Shown in pieces: positions 6,412 through 14,900 of a stretch of DNA of 19,291 nt (position 1 is the first letter of the stretch; the number at the start of each line of letters is the position of its first letter). A program made the translations under genes and the position numbers. Location: contig JADFNR010000050.1 in assembly GCA_022563275.1 (NCBI GenBank), positions 1-19,291 of the forward strand. The letters are read 5' to 3'. Source of the stretch: Chloroflexota bacterium. Its GTDB lineage: Bacteria > Chloroflexota > Dehalococcoidia > UBA3495. The notes under the pieces are model-generated. The model saw only the letters and a list, made by a program, of their open reading frames with translations, was not told the DNA's origin and made no database searches.

Positions 6412-7605
6412 ATGCCCGAACAGTTCAACTACGGCAAACTTTTCTCGGCGGCGTCCCAGGACGCTGCTCCGGGCTCGGTCCGGCACGCCAAATACGACTT
6501 CGCCGTGGCCTACCCGGACCCGGACAACCTGCCCTTGGAGGGTCTGATCGAGTCTCTGAAAAGCGGGTTTGAGCGAGAGGGCCGGGACCTAGCCTACTAC
6601 TCCGACGCGTCGGGATACCCAGAATTGCGGCGGCTGGTGGCCGAGAAGTTGGCCCGCGAACGCAACATGACAGTGTCCGCCGACGACATGGTGCTGACCT
6701 CCGGTTCGGGCGAGGCGATCGGCATCGTGATCCAGGCCCTGACCGACCCCGGCGACGTTGTCCTAACCGAAGAGTTTGTCTACCTGGGGACCTTGAACCA
6801 GATGCGCCGCTACGGGGCCGATGTGGTTGGCGTCAGATGCGACGACGACGGGATAATTCCAGACGACCTGGATTCGGTCATCACCGAACAAGTGGCCAAC
6901 GGCAAGAGGGTCAAATACCTCTACACCATACCGGCCTTTCAGAACCCATTGGGTTGGACCATGGGCCTGGAACGCCGCAAGCAGGTGCTGGAAGTCACGG
7001 GCAAGCACGGAATCCCGGTGTTTGAAGACGACTGCTACGCCGACCTGCGGTTCGAGGGCGAAGACGTAACCTCTTTCCACTCCCTGGATGACACCGGGCG
7101 GGTGGTTTACGTGGGGTCGTTCTCCAAGATAATCGCCCCCGGCATGCGCATGGGCTATCTGGTGGCTCCCAAAGAAGTAATTGGACGGGCCTGGAGCTTC
7201 AAGGCGGGTGGCGCGGTGAGCCAGTTCACCGCCCTGACCATCGCCGAATACATGAAGGGCGGTCTCGACCAACACATCGAGGAGCAGAACCGGGCCCTGG
7301 CGGCGAAACGGGACGCCATGGTGGCGGCCTTGGGGGAGAATTTCGGAAGCTCCGTAACCTGGACTGTTCCCCAAGGCGGGCTTTACGTCTGGGTCAAGTT
7401 TCCCGAGGGCACCGATCTAGCCGCGGTGCAAGAAGAGGTCTTCGATGACGGGGTCAGCTACTACAACGGTTCCCAATTCTCGCCAACCGGCGTAGGCTCC
7501 AACTACGTGCGGCTCTGCTTCGGGCACCCGACCATAGCGACCATCCATGAAGGCGTGGCGGAGTTCGCCCGGATCCTGGACCGGAAAAAAGTGTTCCCCG
7601 GATAG
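6412..7605 (+). CDS. PLP-dependent aminotransferase, class I/II (2-aminoadipate/aromatic aminotransferase-like)
   Basis: The 397-residue product is a complete fold-type I aminotransferase. The motif SFSKIIAPGMRMGY holds the Schiff-base lysine K239. Other hallmarks are TSGSGEAI (96-103, cofactor phosphate loop), YYSDASGYPELRRLVAE (62-78), PAFQNPLG with N178, EDDCYADLRF with D206 and Y209 around the pyridine ring, QGGLYVWVKF, and YVRLCF with R368 for the substrate carboxylate. The layout resembles the LysN/2-aminoadipate and MocR-C-terminal-domain group, but without an N-terminal GntR DNA-binding domain, so it should be an enzyme and not a regulator. The amino donor is not deducible. AGAGGTGA ends a few bases upstream of the ATG. 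It stands alone, with repeat elements on both sides and a convergent neighbour, so it is probably monocistronic. Confidence 0.93.
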   Translation: MPEQFNYGKLFSAASQDAAPGSVRHAKYDFAVAYPDPDNLPLEGLIESLKSGFEREGRDLAYYSDASGYPELRRLVAEKLARERNMTVSADDMVLTSGSGEAIGIVIQALTDPGDVVLTEEFVYLGTLNQMRRYGADVVGVRCDDDGIIPDDLDSVITEQVANGKRVKYLYTIPAFQNPLGWTMGLERRKQVLEVTGKHGIPVFEDDCYADLRFEGEDVTSFHSLDDTGRVVYVGSFSKIIAPGMRMGYLVAPKEVIGRAWSFKAGGAVSQFTALTIAEYMKGGLDQHIEEQNRALAAKRDAMVAALGENFGSSVTWTVPQGGLYVWVKFPEGTDLAAVQEEVFDDGVSYYNGSQFSPTGVGSNYVRLCFGHPTIATIHEGVAEFARILDRKKVFPG

Positions 7606-7657
7606 CGCCTCTTTTTAAGTGGGTTTCCCTTGGTCTGTTGGTGGTGCGCCGCCTCTA

Positions 7658-7708
7658 GTCCGCTCGTGTCAAGCCCGCCGTCCGTTCGTGGTGAGCCCGT
7701 CGAACCAC
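7658..7708. repeat. Tandem 22-bp imperfect repeat and TTCGTGGTGAGCCCGTCGAA-type palindrome
   Basis: Two adjacent 22-bp units, 7658-7679 and 7680-7701, agree at 17 of 22 positions; both start GTCCG(C/T)TCGTG and contain AGCCCG. The second unit continues into a GTGGT (7688-7692)...ACCAC (7704-7708) inverted repeat. This sequence type is a common dispersed intergenic repeat that yields the spurious peptide VRGEPVEP. It is part of the 430-bp gene-free stretch 7606-8035 between the convergent aminotransferase and VOC genes, which holds only repeats and palindromes. Confidence 0.65.
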
Positions 7709-7765
7709 CGTTACTCGGCAATCCATTCCCATCCGCATCGATATGGCTGGTGCGGCACTTAGACC

Positions 7766-7790
7766 GGTCCCCCGATGCATCGGGGAGACC
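7766..7790. repeat. Palindrome CCCCGATGCATCGGGG
   Basis: A perfect 16-bp palindrome at 7770-7785 is flanked by GGTC at 7766-7769 and GACC at 7787-7790, extending the symmetry with one unpaired base. Its core resembles the CCCCGA...TCGGG palindrome at 6175-6191 on the other side of the aminotransferase gene. It lies within the repeat-rich spacer and has no U-tract. Confidence 0.7.
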
Positions 7791-7856
7791 CTCGACCATG
7801 GGTCGGGGCTCAGGGCGGGCGGAATGGAGGTGGGCCGGTCACATTATCGGATAACA

Positions 7857-8010
7857 CGTAGGCGCGGGTTTTTAACCCGCCCTTTTACTTCGCCACCGTG
7901 GTTGTCGAATCGAAGATGCCGCAATGAAGAAGCATGTCGCGCCCACGAACGTCTTAGCCGGCAAAACTGGGTTTACGGCCACTCAGGCGGGTTCGAAACC
8001 CGCGCCTACG
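7857..8010. repeat. Pair of inverted 25-bp repeats, each a hairpin in itself
   Basis: Positions 7857-7881 and the reverse complement of 7986-8010 agree at 23 of 25 bases; the outer 14 bases, CGTAGGCGCGGGTT and AACCCGCGCCTACG, are identical. Each copy contains its own stem: GCGGGTT-TTT-AACCCGC at 7864-7880, and GCGGG-TTCGAAA-CCCGC at 7987-8003. The pair bounds 104 bp of sequence with no gene. The configuration is that of a short dispersed element with terminal inverted repeats. Confidence 0.75.
7864..7886 (+). terminator. Possible terminator downstream of the aminotransferase gene
   Basis: The 7-bp stem GCGGGTT/AACCCGC with a TTT loop is followed by CCTTTTAC. It would stop rightward transcription before the convergent VOC gene but lies 258 bp after the aminotransferase stop and has a short, interrupted T-tract. 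It may be only the hairpin of the repeat element. Confidence 0.3.
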
Positions 8011-8035
8011 GTTGTGATTACCCGAGCGCCAGTAA

Positions 8036-8494
8036 TTAATCGAAGGGCATCAACTCGATGGCCAGGCCGTTGGGGTCTTTAACGTAGATGGCCCCGCCCC
8101 CTTCCTGGTATTTGATCTTGTTCCGGTCACACCGCTCTTTGATCTCCGTAAAGATGTTCCTGGCTATCGGAAGGGCGATGTGCATCACGTTGCCCACGCC
8201 TTCGGGCGCCTTCTTCTGAAGACGAGGCACGTGGGGAAAATCAAAGAAGGAAAGGCGCATCCCGTTTCCAATCGCAACATTCATGTGGGTCGACTCTTCC
8301 GAATCCCGGTTTGGGGCAACGCTTACAACCGGCATATCCATGATCTCCGAGTAGAACTTGGCGGTTGCTTCCAGGTCCTTGGCGAAGACCGCTATGTGGT
8401 TCACCCCTTGAGTGGGGCCGTCTTTCCCGCCCTCGGGAATAAGTTTGCGGAGCCGCTCCCGCATGGCTTCTGTCTTGTTTTCGGATGTGGTCAT
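8036..8494 (-). CDS. VOC/glyoxalase-fold protein
   Basis: With the start chosen here the product has 152 residues: one VOC domain made of two beta-alpha-beta-beta-beta modules after a short helical N-terminus. The first module begins VNHIAVFAKDLEATAKFYSEIM with H33 as likely metal ligand; the second has NVMHIALPI with H105 and ends KDPNGLAIELMPFD with E147. H-H-E is the metal set of extradiol dioxygenase and glyoxalase-type VOC enzymes. The reaction (ring cleavage, isomerisation, epimerisation or resistance) cannot be told. I start at ATG 8494 because GGGAGGA (complement of 8500-8508) precedes it closely; the ATG at 8530 would add 12 residues, lacks a ribosome site and nearly abuts the upstream stop. 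It follows the amidohydrolase gene by 41 bp, suggesting one transcript. Confidence 0.9.
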   Translation of the reverse strand: MTTSENKTEAMRERLRKLIPEGGKDGPTQGVNHIAVFAKDLEATAKFYSEIMDMPVVSVAPNRDSEESTHMNVAIGNGMRLSFFDFPHVPRLQKKAPEGVGNVMHIALPIARNIFTEIKERCDRNKIKYQEGGGAIYVKDPNGLAIELMPFD

Positions 8495-8535
8495 TTGCGT
8501 CCTCCCGGTGATCTGTTTGTCATTTATCAAGTAGG

Positions 8536-9960
8536 CTAGGCTATGGGGCGGTTGGTTACGGCGGCGTCCACCTTGCGGGGGATGAACTGGCCGCTGCCGG
8601 GGGCGGCCTTGAACTCCCGGTTATCCACCACCACGTTGCCGCGGAGGATGGTGGTCATCGGCCAGCCGTCGGCCTCGAACCCTTCCCAGATACTGTAGTC
8701 GGAGATGTGGAAGTCATCCATGGTCAGCTTGCGCTTGAAATTGGTGTCGATGAGCGTGATATCGGCGTCGCTGCCCGGCGCCAACACCCCCTTGCGAGGA
8801 TATAAGCCCATGATCTTGGCCGCGTTGGCCGAAGTAACGTCCACGAACCGCTGCAGGGACATACCCCGGCGGGAGACGCCTTCGCTGTAGGTCACACCCA
8901 TGCGGGCTTCGGCCCCGTTATGGCCTCCGGTCACGTCCGAGACCGTGCGGCCCGCGATCTTGGTCTCCCAAGACGTGCAGTATTCATCGGTGGCCATGGT
9001 GCTGAGACCGTTATTCACGATCCCGTCCCATAGGGACTGGCGGTCGGCTTCCGACTTCAACGACGGGTAGGTGTGGTACTTCATGCCGTTCTCTTCCTTG
9101 TAATTGTCGGAACTGAAGCAGCAGTAGTTGTGGAGGGTCTCGCCGAAGACCGGCCGGCCGTTCGACCGTGCCTCCAAGATGGCCTGGAGTCCCTGGGTGG
9201 CGCTGACATGGACGAAGTAGACCGGAGCGCCGGTCCATTCGGCGACCCGGAGCACCCGCCGGAAGGAAACATCCTCCGACTCGGCGCTGTGGACCAGGTG
9301 CATGTTGTACCACTCGGTCTGTTCGGTCCTGGCCAACTTCTCGTACATGTGCTGCACCATATCGTCGTCCTCCGAGTGGACCAGCAGCATGGCGTTCATC
9401 CGTTGGACCTCCTCCATCAGGTCGTGGAGGTGGCCGGTCCCCACCATGCGCGGTTCGCCGGTGGTGGCGGGAGGCCGGATATTCGTGGTGAATATCTTGA
9501 TGCTGGGGAACCCGTCCTCCACCGCCTCGTGGAGAGAGCCCAGGATCTCCGGAGGTATGGCCCCCAATAGCATCAGATGGTGGGCGTAATCGCAGTAGGA
9601 ATTACCCTGCCAGACCTCAGTCCTTTCCCTGATCGCCTGGGGGATGTCGATGCCCGGGTACTGGATGGCGAAGTCCATCAACATGGTGGTGCCGCCGATC
9701 AGGGCGGCGCGGCTCACCTCTTCCGGAGGGGCTGTCTTGAGGTCGCCGTGACCCATTATGGGCGCGGATATGTGGGCATGGGGCTCGATACCGCCGGGAA
9801 CCACCACCATGCCGGTGGCGTCTATCACCCGGCCGGCCTCATCGGGTAGAGCGCCCGGAGCGGCCACCGCCACGATCTTTTCTCCTTGCACGGCGATGTC
9901 CCATTCGCCGACTCCCATGGGAGTTACAACTTGTCCGCCTCTGATGACCAGGTCCAGCAT
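8536..9960 (-). CDS. Hydantoinase/dihydropyrimidinase-family amidohydrolase
   Basis: The 474-residue product is a cyclic amidohydrolase with a TIM-barrel metal site: H61 and H63 in GGIEPHAHI, K155 in PSIKIF (expected carboxylated bridging lysine), H195 in LLVHSED, H251 in FVHVSATQG and D325 in MATDEY. The N- and C-terminal beta-sandwich segments (DLVIRGGQVVTP; GVLAPGSDADITLID) and GGHNGAEARM also fit. Such enzymes open hydantoins, dihydropyrimidines or related cyclic amides in the cytoplasm. Three positions differ from typical hydantoinases: N160 where a substrate-contacting Tyr is usual, Y298 where a Ser is usual, and E326 in place of His after the metal Asp, so the natural substrate may be unusual. 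I start at ATG 9960, preceded by GGAGGG; the upstream in-frame TTG at 9984 lacks a good ribosome site. The MFS gene lies upstream and the VOC gene downstream. Confidence 0.92.
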   Translation of the reverse strand: MLDLVIRGGQVVTPMGVGEWDIAVQGEKIVAVAAPGALPDEAGRVIDATGMVVVPGGIEPHAHISAPIMGHGDLKTAPPEEVSRAALIGGTTMLMDFAIQYPGIDIPQAIRERTEVWQGNSYCDYAHHLMLLGAIPPEILGSLHEAVEDGFPSIKIFTTNIRPPATTGEPRMVGTGHLHDLMEEVQRMNAMLLVHSEDDDMVQHMYEKLARTEQTEWYNMHLVHSAESEDVSFRRVLRVAEWTGAPVYFVHVSATQGLQAILEARSNGRPVFGETLHNYCCFSSDNYKEENGMKYHTYPSLKSEADRQSLWDGIVNNGLSTMATDEYCTSWETKIAGRTVSDVTGGHNGAEARMGVTYSEGVSRRGMSLQRFVDVTSANAAKIMGLYPRKGVLAPGSDADITLIDTNFKRKLTMDDFHISDYSIWEGFEADGWPMTTILRGNVVVDNREFKAAPGSGQFIPRKVDAAVTNRPIA

Positions 9961-10128
9961 TATCGCGCCCTCCGATTGATCCAACGACTCCGGCGATTCG
10001 AGCTTACTTAGACTCGATAACGGAGTTTAGCACATAGGCGGAGGCACGGTATTATGGGGGACCGCCGGGACAAAACGCGGTAGGAAACCAACCAATCACG
10101 CCGCAGGGGAGGAAGAAACCGGGTTGCG

Positions 10129-11490
10129 CTAATCGTCGCCTGCGTGGACGTGGGCCGGCTCCGATGGGGAGGCTTCGGGCAATTGGTCTTCCCAGTTGGG
10201 CAGCAGCTCTTTCTTGGTCGTGGGCAACATCATGATGCTGAACACCCCGATCAGACTCAGCACCAACGAGAGTCCCATCGTGGCGTCGAAGTTGCCGGTG
10301 ATATCCCGTAGTTGACCGCCGATCAGGGCTCCCGCGGCCATACCGACACCGGCGCCCATCATTTGATACCCATAAGTGGTGCCGATGGGACCGCTGCCAT
10401 AGTACTGGCGGTTGATGATTGGAAACGCACTCATCTCTCCGCCGAAACCAATGCCGAAGAGCACGGCGAACAGATAGAACTGCCACGGGTCATGGGCGAT
10501 GAACAACAAAAAGATCGGCGCAACCTGTAAGAAGAAACAGCCCGCCATGGCCGGTTTACTCCCCATTCGGTCGGCGATAACAGGCACGGCGAACCGCGTG
10601 ATGCTGCTGGTGACCGAGAGGGTTACAAAGGCGCCCGCCGCGAGTCCGGCGGAGACGCCCTCGTCTTCGGCCATGGCGACCAGGTACACCAGGATGATGG
10701 CGTGTCCGGCACAGCCCCAGAAATGGATGCCGATCAGATTCCAGAAAGCGCCCGTTCGCTGGGCCTGTTTGAGGAACACCTGAGTACGGACTTTGGCGAC
10801 CTTTCCGGTTTGTACCGCCTTGATTGGCTCGTTCTGCGGGGCGCCCAATGGCCGGACGCCGATCGCGGCCGGCTCGTTGTAGAAGAATTGGACCATCCCC
10901 AGAATGACGACGCCACCCAAGATACCAGGGATCCAGAACGCCGCCCTAAGACCGTCGATCCCGCCGCCGAAGAGGTAGATTATCAGCAGCATCATGGGCA
11001 CCGCGATCAATGGGCCAATACCCTGCGAACCCTGGAGCAGCCCCATGCCGACGCCCAAGTGTTTTCGGAACCATAGGGTAACGGCGGCGGTGAGGGGCAC
11101 TTGGAATATGCCCATGGAAATGCTGAGGATCACGCCGAAGAACAGATAGAACTGCCACAGCTCCCGCATCATTCCGGTTAGCACCATGCCAACGATGAAC
11201 AGGACCGCGCCCAATCTCATGGTCCAGCGGACCCCATAACGGTCGCCCAGCCATCCGGCGGTGGGGCCAAACATCCCGGATACGATCCACTGGATGGCGA
11301 ACCCCAGTCCCACAGCGCCATAGCTCCAGCCGAAGGAATCTACCAAACGGGGGATGAGGATACTGGAAGAGGAGCGGAAGGAGGAGCTGAACAACCGCAT
11401 GACGGCGCCAACCGTCACGATCACCCAAGCATAATGGACAGGGCGGCCAGCGATCACCAAGTTGGAAGGTTTGAGGCTAAAGTTTGCCAT
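10129..11490 (-). CDS. Major facilitator superfamily transporter (OFA/monocarboxylate-like)
   Basis: The 453-residue product has about twelve hydrophobic segments in two halves joined by a hydrophilic loop (around NEPAAIGVRPLGAPQNEPIKAVQTGKVAKVRTQVFL). MFS motif A appears as GWLGDRYGVRW at residues 79-89, with a partial second copy IADRMGSKPAMAG in the second half. The WSYGAVGLGFAIQWIVSGMFGP region resembles the oxalate/formate antiporter and monocarboxylate transporter branch, suggesting a small organic anion as substrate; this is inference. The C-terminus is a hydrophilic tail. The ATG at 11490 has only a weak AGGA upstream. It is the first of three leftward genes, 168 bp upstream of the amidohydrolase, and may import that enzyme's substrate. 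Confidence 0.92.
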   Translation of the reverse strand: MANFSLKPSNLVIAGRPVHYAWVIVTVGAVMRLFSSSFRSSSSILIPRLVDSFGWSYGAVGLGFAIQWIVSGMFGPTAGWLGDRYGVRWTMRLGAVLFIVGMVLTGMMRELWQFYLFFGVILSISMGIFQVPLTAAVTLWFRKHLGVGMGLLQGSQGIGPLIAVPMMLLIIYLFGGGIDGLRAAFWIPGILGGVVILGMVQFFYNEPAAIGVRPLGAPQNEPIKAVQTGKVAKVRTQVFLKQAQRTGAFWNLIGIHFWGCAGHAIILVYLVAMAEDEGVSAGLAAGAFVTLSVTSSITRFAVPVIADRMGSKPAMAGCFFLQVAPIFLLFIAHDPWQFYLFAVLFGIGFGGEMSAFPIINRQYYGSGPIGTTYGYQMMGAGVGMAAGALIGGQLRDITGNFDATMGLSLVLSLIGVFSIMMLPTTKKELLPNWEDQLPEASPSEPAHVHAGDD

Positions 11491-11639
11491 TCAGTCCTAT
11501 GCAATGGCCGCGGCGGCAGGTTCTATGGCCAGTCCCAGAAGCGGGCGCCCCATTGTCACTACGCAGCGTGCAATTCAATCGATGTATGCTGATGGGCATA
11601 TAACTAGATACTGAAGTCCTGGGACTATAGCACCCTCGG

Positions 11640-11668
11640 ATGATAGCCCATCCCACAACCAATTTGAA
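11640..11668 (-). promoter_or_regulatory. Candidate promoter for the MFS gene
   Basis: On the minus strand TTCAAA (complement of 11663-11668, 4/6 to consensus) is followed after 17 bp by TATCAT (complement of 11640-11645, 5/6). The start point would be near 11633, giving a leader of about 140 nt. It diverges from the rpoB promoter about 75 bp away. No other gene lies in 11491-11921. Confidence 0.35.
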
Positions 11669-11741
11669 GGGCAATGGCAAGGCAAAAAAATAGGCCCTGG
11701 ACTCAATCGGTGCAAATCGCCGAAGGTCTGGGGCCATTGCG

Positions 11742-11769
11742 TTGACATTGGGTTGAATACTTGTATAAT
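11742..11769 (+). promoter_or_regulatory. Consensus sigma-70 promoter of rpoB-rpoC
   Basis: TTGACA at 11742-11747 and TATAAT at 11764-11769 match both hexamers exactly, with a 16-bp spacer. Transcription should begin near 11776, giving a C-rich leader of roughly 145 nt before the rpoB ATG at 11922. The leader contains only small potential stems (for example GGCC-GCCC-GGCC near 11878-11889) and no obvious terminator, so I see no attenuator. Such a strong promoter fits the high demand for RNA polymerase. Confidence 0.85.
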
Positions 11770-11921
11770 TTAGGTTTACTAGTGCTATGCCTCATGTGAC
11801 GGATTCGTTCACCACACGTGTTGTTAGTCCTCCCCAGCAATCACCCCCGCCGCATACGTGCGCGCCCCTAACATCAGGCCGCCCGGCCAATCGCGTCCAC
11901 TCACGTTAAGGAGAATCGTAA

Positions 11922-14900
11922 ATGGCTTTGTCTCCTGCTCTTAAAGGGCAGCCTACGCAACTGCCCGAAGTCAAGTCCTATGCCAAGATTCCTCAGATTC
12001 TCGAAATCCCAAATCTGATTCAAAGTCAGATTCAATCTTGGGAATGGCTCAAGTCTGAGGGGTTGACCGAAGTTTATAAGGAAATCTCTCCGATCGCCGA
12101 TTACACCGGCAATAAATACGAGTTGCATTTCCTTGAGCATTACTTCCGTGACTCCAAATACACGCCGCAACAAAGCAAGGAGCGGGAGATCACCTACTCC
12201 CAGCCCCTTTATGTGAAAACCCGCCTGGTGATGAAAGAGACCGGCGAGATCAAGGAACAAGAGATCTTCATGGGCGACATCCCCATGATGACCGGCAACG
12301 GCACTTTTATCATCAATGGTGCGGAGCGCGTCGTGGTGAGCCAATTGGTCCGCTCGCCGGGGATCTACTTTGTCTTGGAGCGGAACGCCATCAGCAACCG
12401 CAACCTCTGCTCCGCCAAGCTGATACCCTCCCGGGGCGCTTGGCTTGAGTTTGAGACCAGTTCCAAGGACATCATCTCGGTCAAGGTAGACCGGAAGCGC
12501 AAGGTCTCGGCATCTATTTTCCTCCGCGCTCTGGGCGTGGCGGACGATGGCGAGATGATGAAGTTGTTCTCCGATATCTACACTGACGAGAACCACCACT
12601 ACATGCAGACTACCTTGGATAAGGACCCTGTCCTCGAACCCAAGGACCTGAACTTCAAGGAAGATGATCTCCGCTCCCTGTGGGAGTGGTTCCACGAAGA
12701 CAAGGATTTTGACAGTGACGCCGCACGGCGGATAGCGGCCGCCCAGATCGAGTTCTACCGCCGCCTGCGGCCGGGTGAACCGCCCAGTTTGGAGAACTCC
12801 CGGACCCTGATCCGGAATCTGTTCTTCGGTCCCCGCCGGTACGACCTGGGCCGCGTGGGCCGCTACAAGTTGAACCGCCGGCTCGGACAGGCCATCAATA
12901 ACGACCTCATGACCCTGAGCTTGGACGACGTTGTCTCCGTTATCCGCACCATGATTCGCATCAACCAGGGTGAGGGCCGTCCCGACGACATCGACCACCT
13001 GGGCAACCGCCGCGTCAGAGCGGTGGGAGAACTGGTCCAGAACCAGGTCCGCGTGGGACTGCTCCGGATGGAGCGGATGGTTAAAGAAAAGATGACCCTG
13101 GTGGACCCCGAAGCCGCCGCACCTCAAGGGCTGGTCAACATCCGGCCCGTGGTGGCCGCGGTGAGGGAGTTCTTCGGCGGGTCCCAGCTATCCCAGTTCA
13201 TGGACCAGACCAACCCTCTGGCTGAATTGACCCACAAGCGGCGTCTATCCGCCCTGGGGCCGGGAGGCCTATCCAGGGAGCGGGCGGGATTCGATGTGCG
13301 GGATGTTCACTTCTCCCACTACGGCCGGATCTGTCCCATCGAGACGCCGGAAGGCCCCAACATCGGCTTGCTCAGTTCTTTGGCGTCTTTTGCCAGGATC
13401 AATCCTTACGGCTTCATTGAGTCTCCTTATAGGAAGGTGTACAAGACCCTCCCCAATGACTCTGACGACCTGAAAGGCCGGACAGTCACCCAAGCCGTGC
13501 TGGACAAAGACGGCAAGACGATCGTGGGCAAGGGCAGGGCGATCGGAGCCAACAAGATGAACGCCCTGAAGCAGCTGCCCAAGGGCACGATAATAGCCGT
13601 TCAGCCTTTTGTCGCCACCGGCGATGACGACATCATCTATCTATCGGCCGATCAGGAAGAGGACTTCCGGGTAGCCCAGGCCAACGCGCAATTGGACCAC
13701 CTGAACCAGTTTGCCCAGGACCGCGTGGAGCTCCGGGTTGGCGAGAATTACACCCTGGAATCTGCTGATCTGATCGATTACATGGACGTTTCGCCCATGC
13801 AGATCATGAGCGTGTCGGCGGCGCTGATTCCTTTCTTGGAGCATGATGATGCCAACCGGGCCCTGATGGGGTCAAACATGCAGCGTCAGGCCGTGCCTCT
13901 GCTGCGGCCGCAGGCGCCCGTGGTAGGCACCGGCATCGAAAGCCGGGTGGCAAGGGACAGCGGACAGTTGATCTTATCCGTAGCCAACGGCGTGGTGACT
14001 TCAGTCACCGGCCGTGAGATCGTCGTGACCGACGAAGATGGAGAGGAGCATTCGCACCCCGTCATCAAGTTCTCCCGTACCAACCAGGGCACCTGCTTCG
14101 ATCAGCGGCCCATAGCCACCAAGGGCGACGTGGTGGAGGTCGGCGCCGTCTTGGCCGACAGCTCCTCCACCGACCACGGTGAGCTGGCCTTGGGCCAGAA
14201 CGTGCTGGTGGCGTTCATGTCCTGGGAAGGGTACAACTACGAAGACGCCATCATCGTCAGCGAACGGCTGTACCGCGACGATTACTTCACCTCAATACAC
14301 ATCGAAAAACATGAGATGGAGGCCCGCGAGACCAAGCTGGGTCCCGAAGAGATCACGAGGGATATCCCCAACGTTGGGGAGACCAGTTTACGCGACCTAG
14401 ACGAGCTCGGCATCATCCGCGTCGGAGCCGACGTTGGCCCCGGAGACATCCTGGTGGGCAAGGTTACTCCCAAGGGTGAGACCGAATTGACCGCGGAGGA
14501 AAAGCTCCTGCGCGCCATCTTCGGCGAGAAATCCCGGGACGTTAAAGACACCTCTCTGCGCGTGCCCCACGGGGAACGGGGCAAGATTATCGAGGTCAAG
14601 GTATTGAACCGCGAAAACAAAGACGACCTGTCGCCGGGTGTGAACCAAGCCGTCAGGGTCTGGATCGCCCAAACGCGGAAGATCTCCGTTGGAGATAAGA
14701 TGGCCGGCCGCCACGGCAACAAGGGTGTGGTCGCCCGGATACTGCCGGAAGAGGACATGCCCTATATGGCCGACGGCACGCCGGTGGACATCATCTTGAA
14801 CCCCATCGGTGTTCCCTCGCGGATGAACCTGGGTCAGGTGCTGGAAACCCACTTGGGCTGGGCCGCCCGTGGCCTGAACTTCCGCGCCAACACCCCCGTT

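Noticed and set aside
7987..8003. tRNA gene suggested by a T-arm-like GCGGG-TTCGAAA-CCCGC
   Set aside because: No matching D-arm, anticodon arm or acceptor at tRNA distance; the only complementary acceptor-like sequence is about 150 nt away and is the inverted repeat partner.
7503..8039. Several overlapping small frames on both strands between the aminotransferase and VOC genes
   Set aside because: They lie in repeat and palindrome sequence (VRGEPVEP-type product), overlap each other, and have no ribosome sites or recognisable domains.
11477..11737. 86-codon minus-strand frame upstream of the MFS gene
   Set aside because: It overlaps the MFS start and covers the proposed MFS promoter, with no ribosome site or family.
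13186..13262. Natural rifampicin resistance in RpoB
   Set aside because: The residues most often changed in resistance (equivalents of D516, H526, S531) are the sensitive forms; Thr and Ala at the 518 and 522 equivalents also occur in ordinary RpoB sequences.
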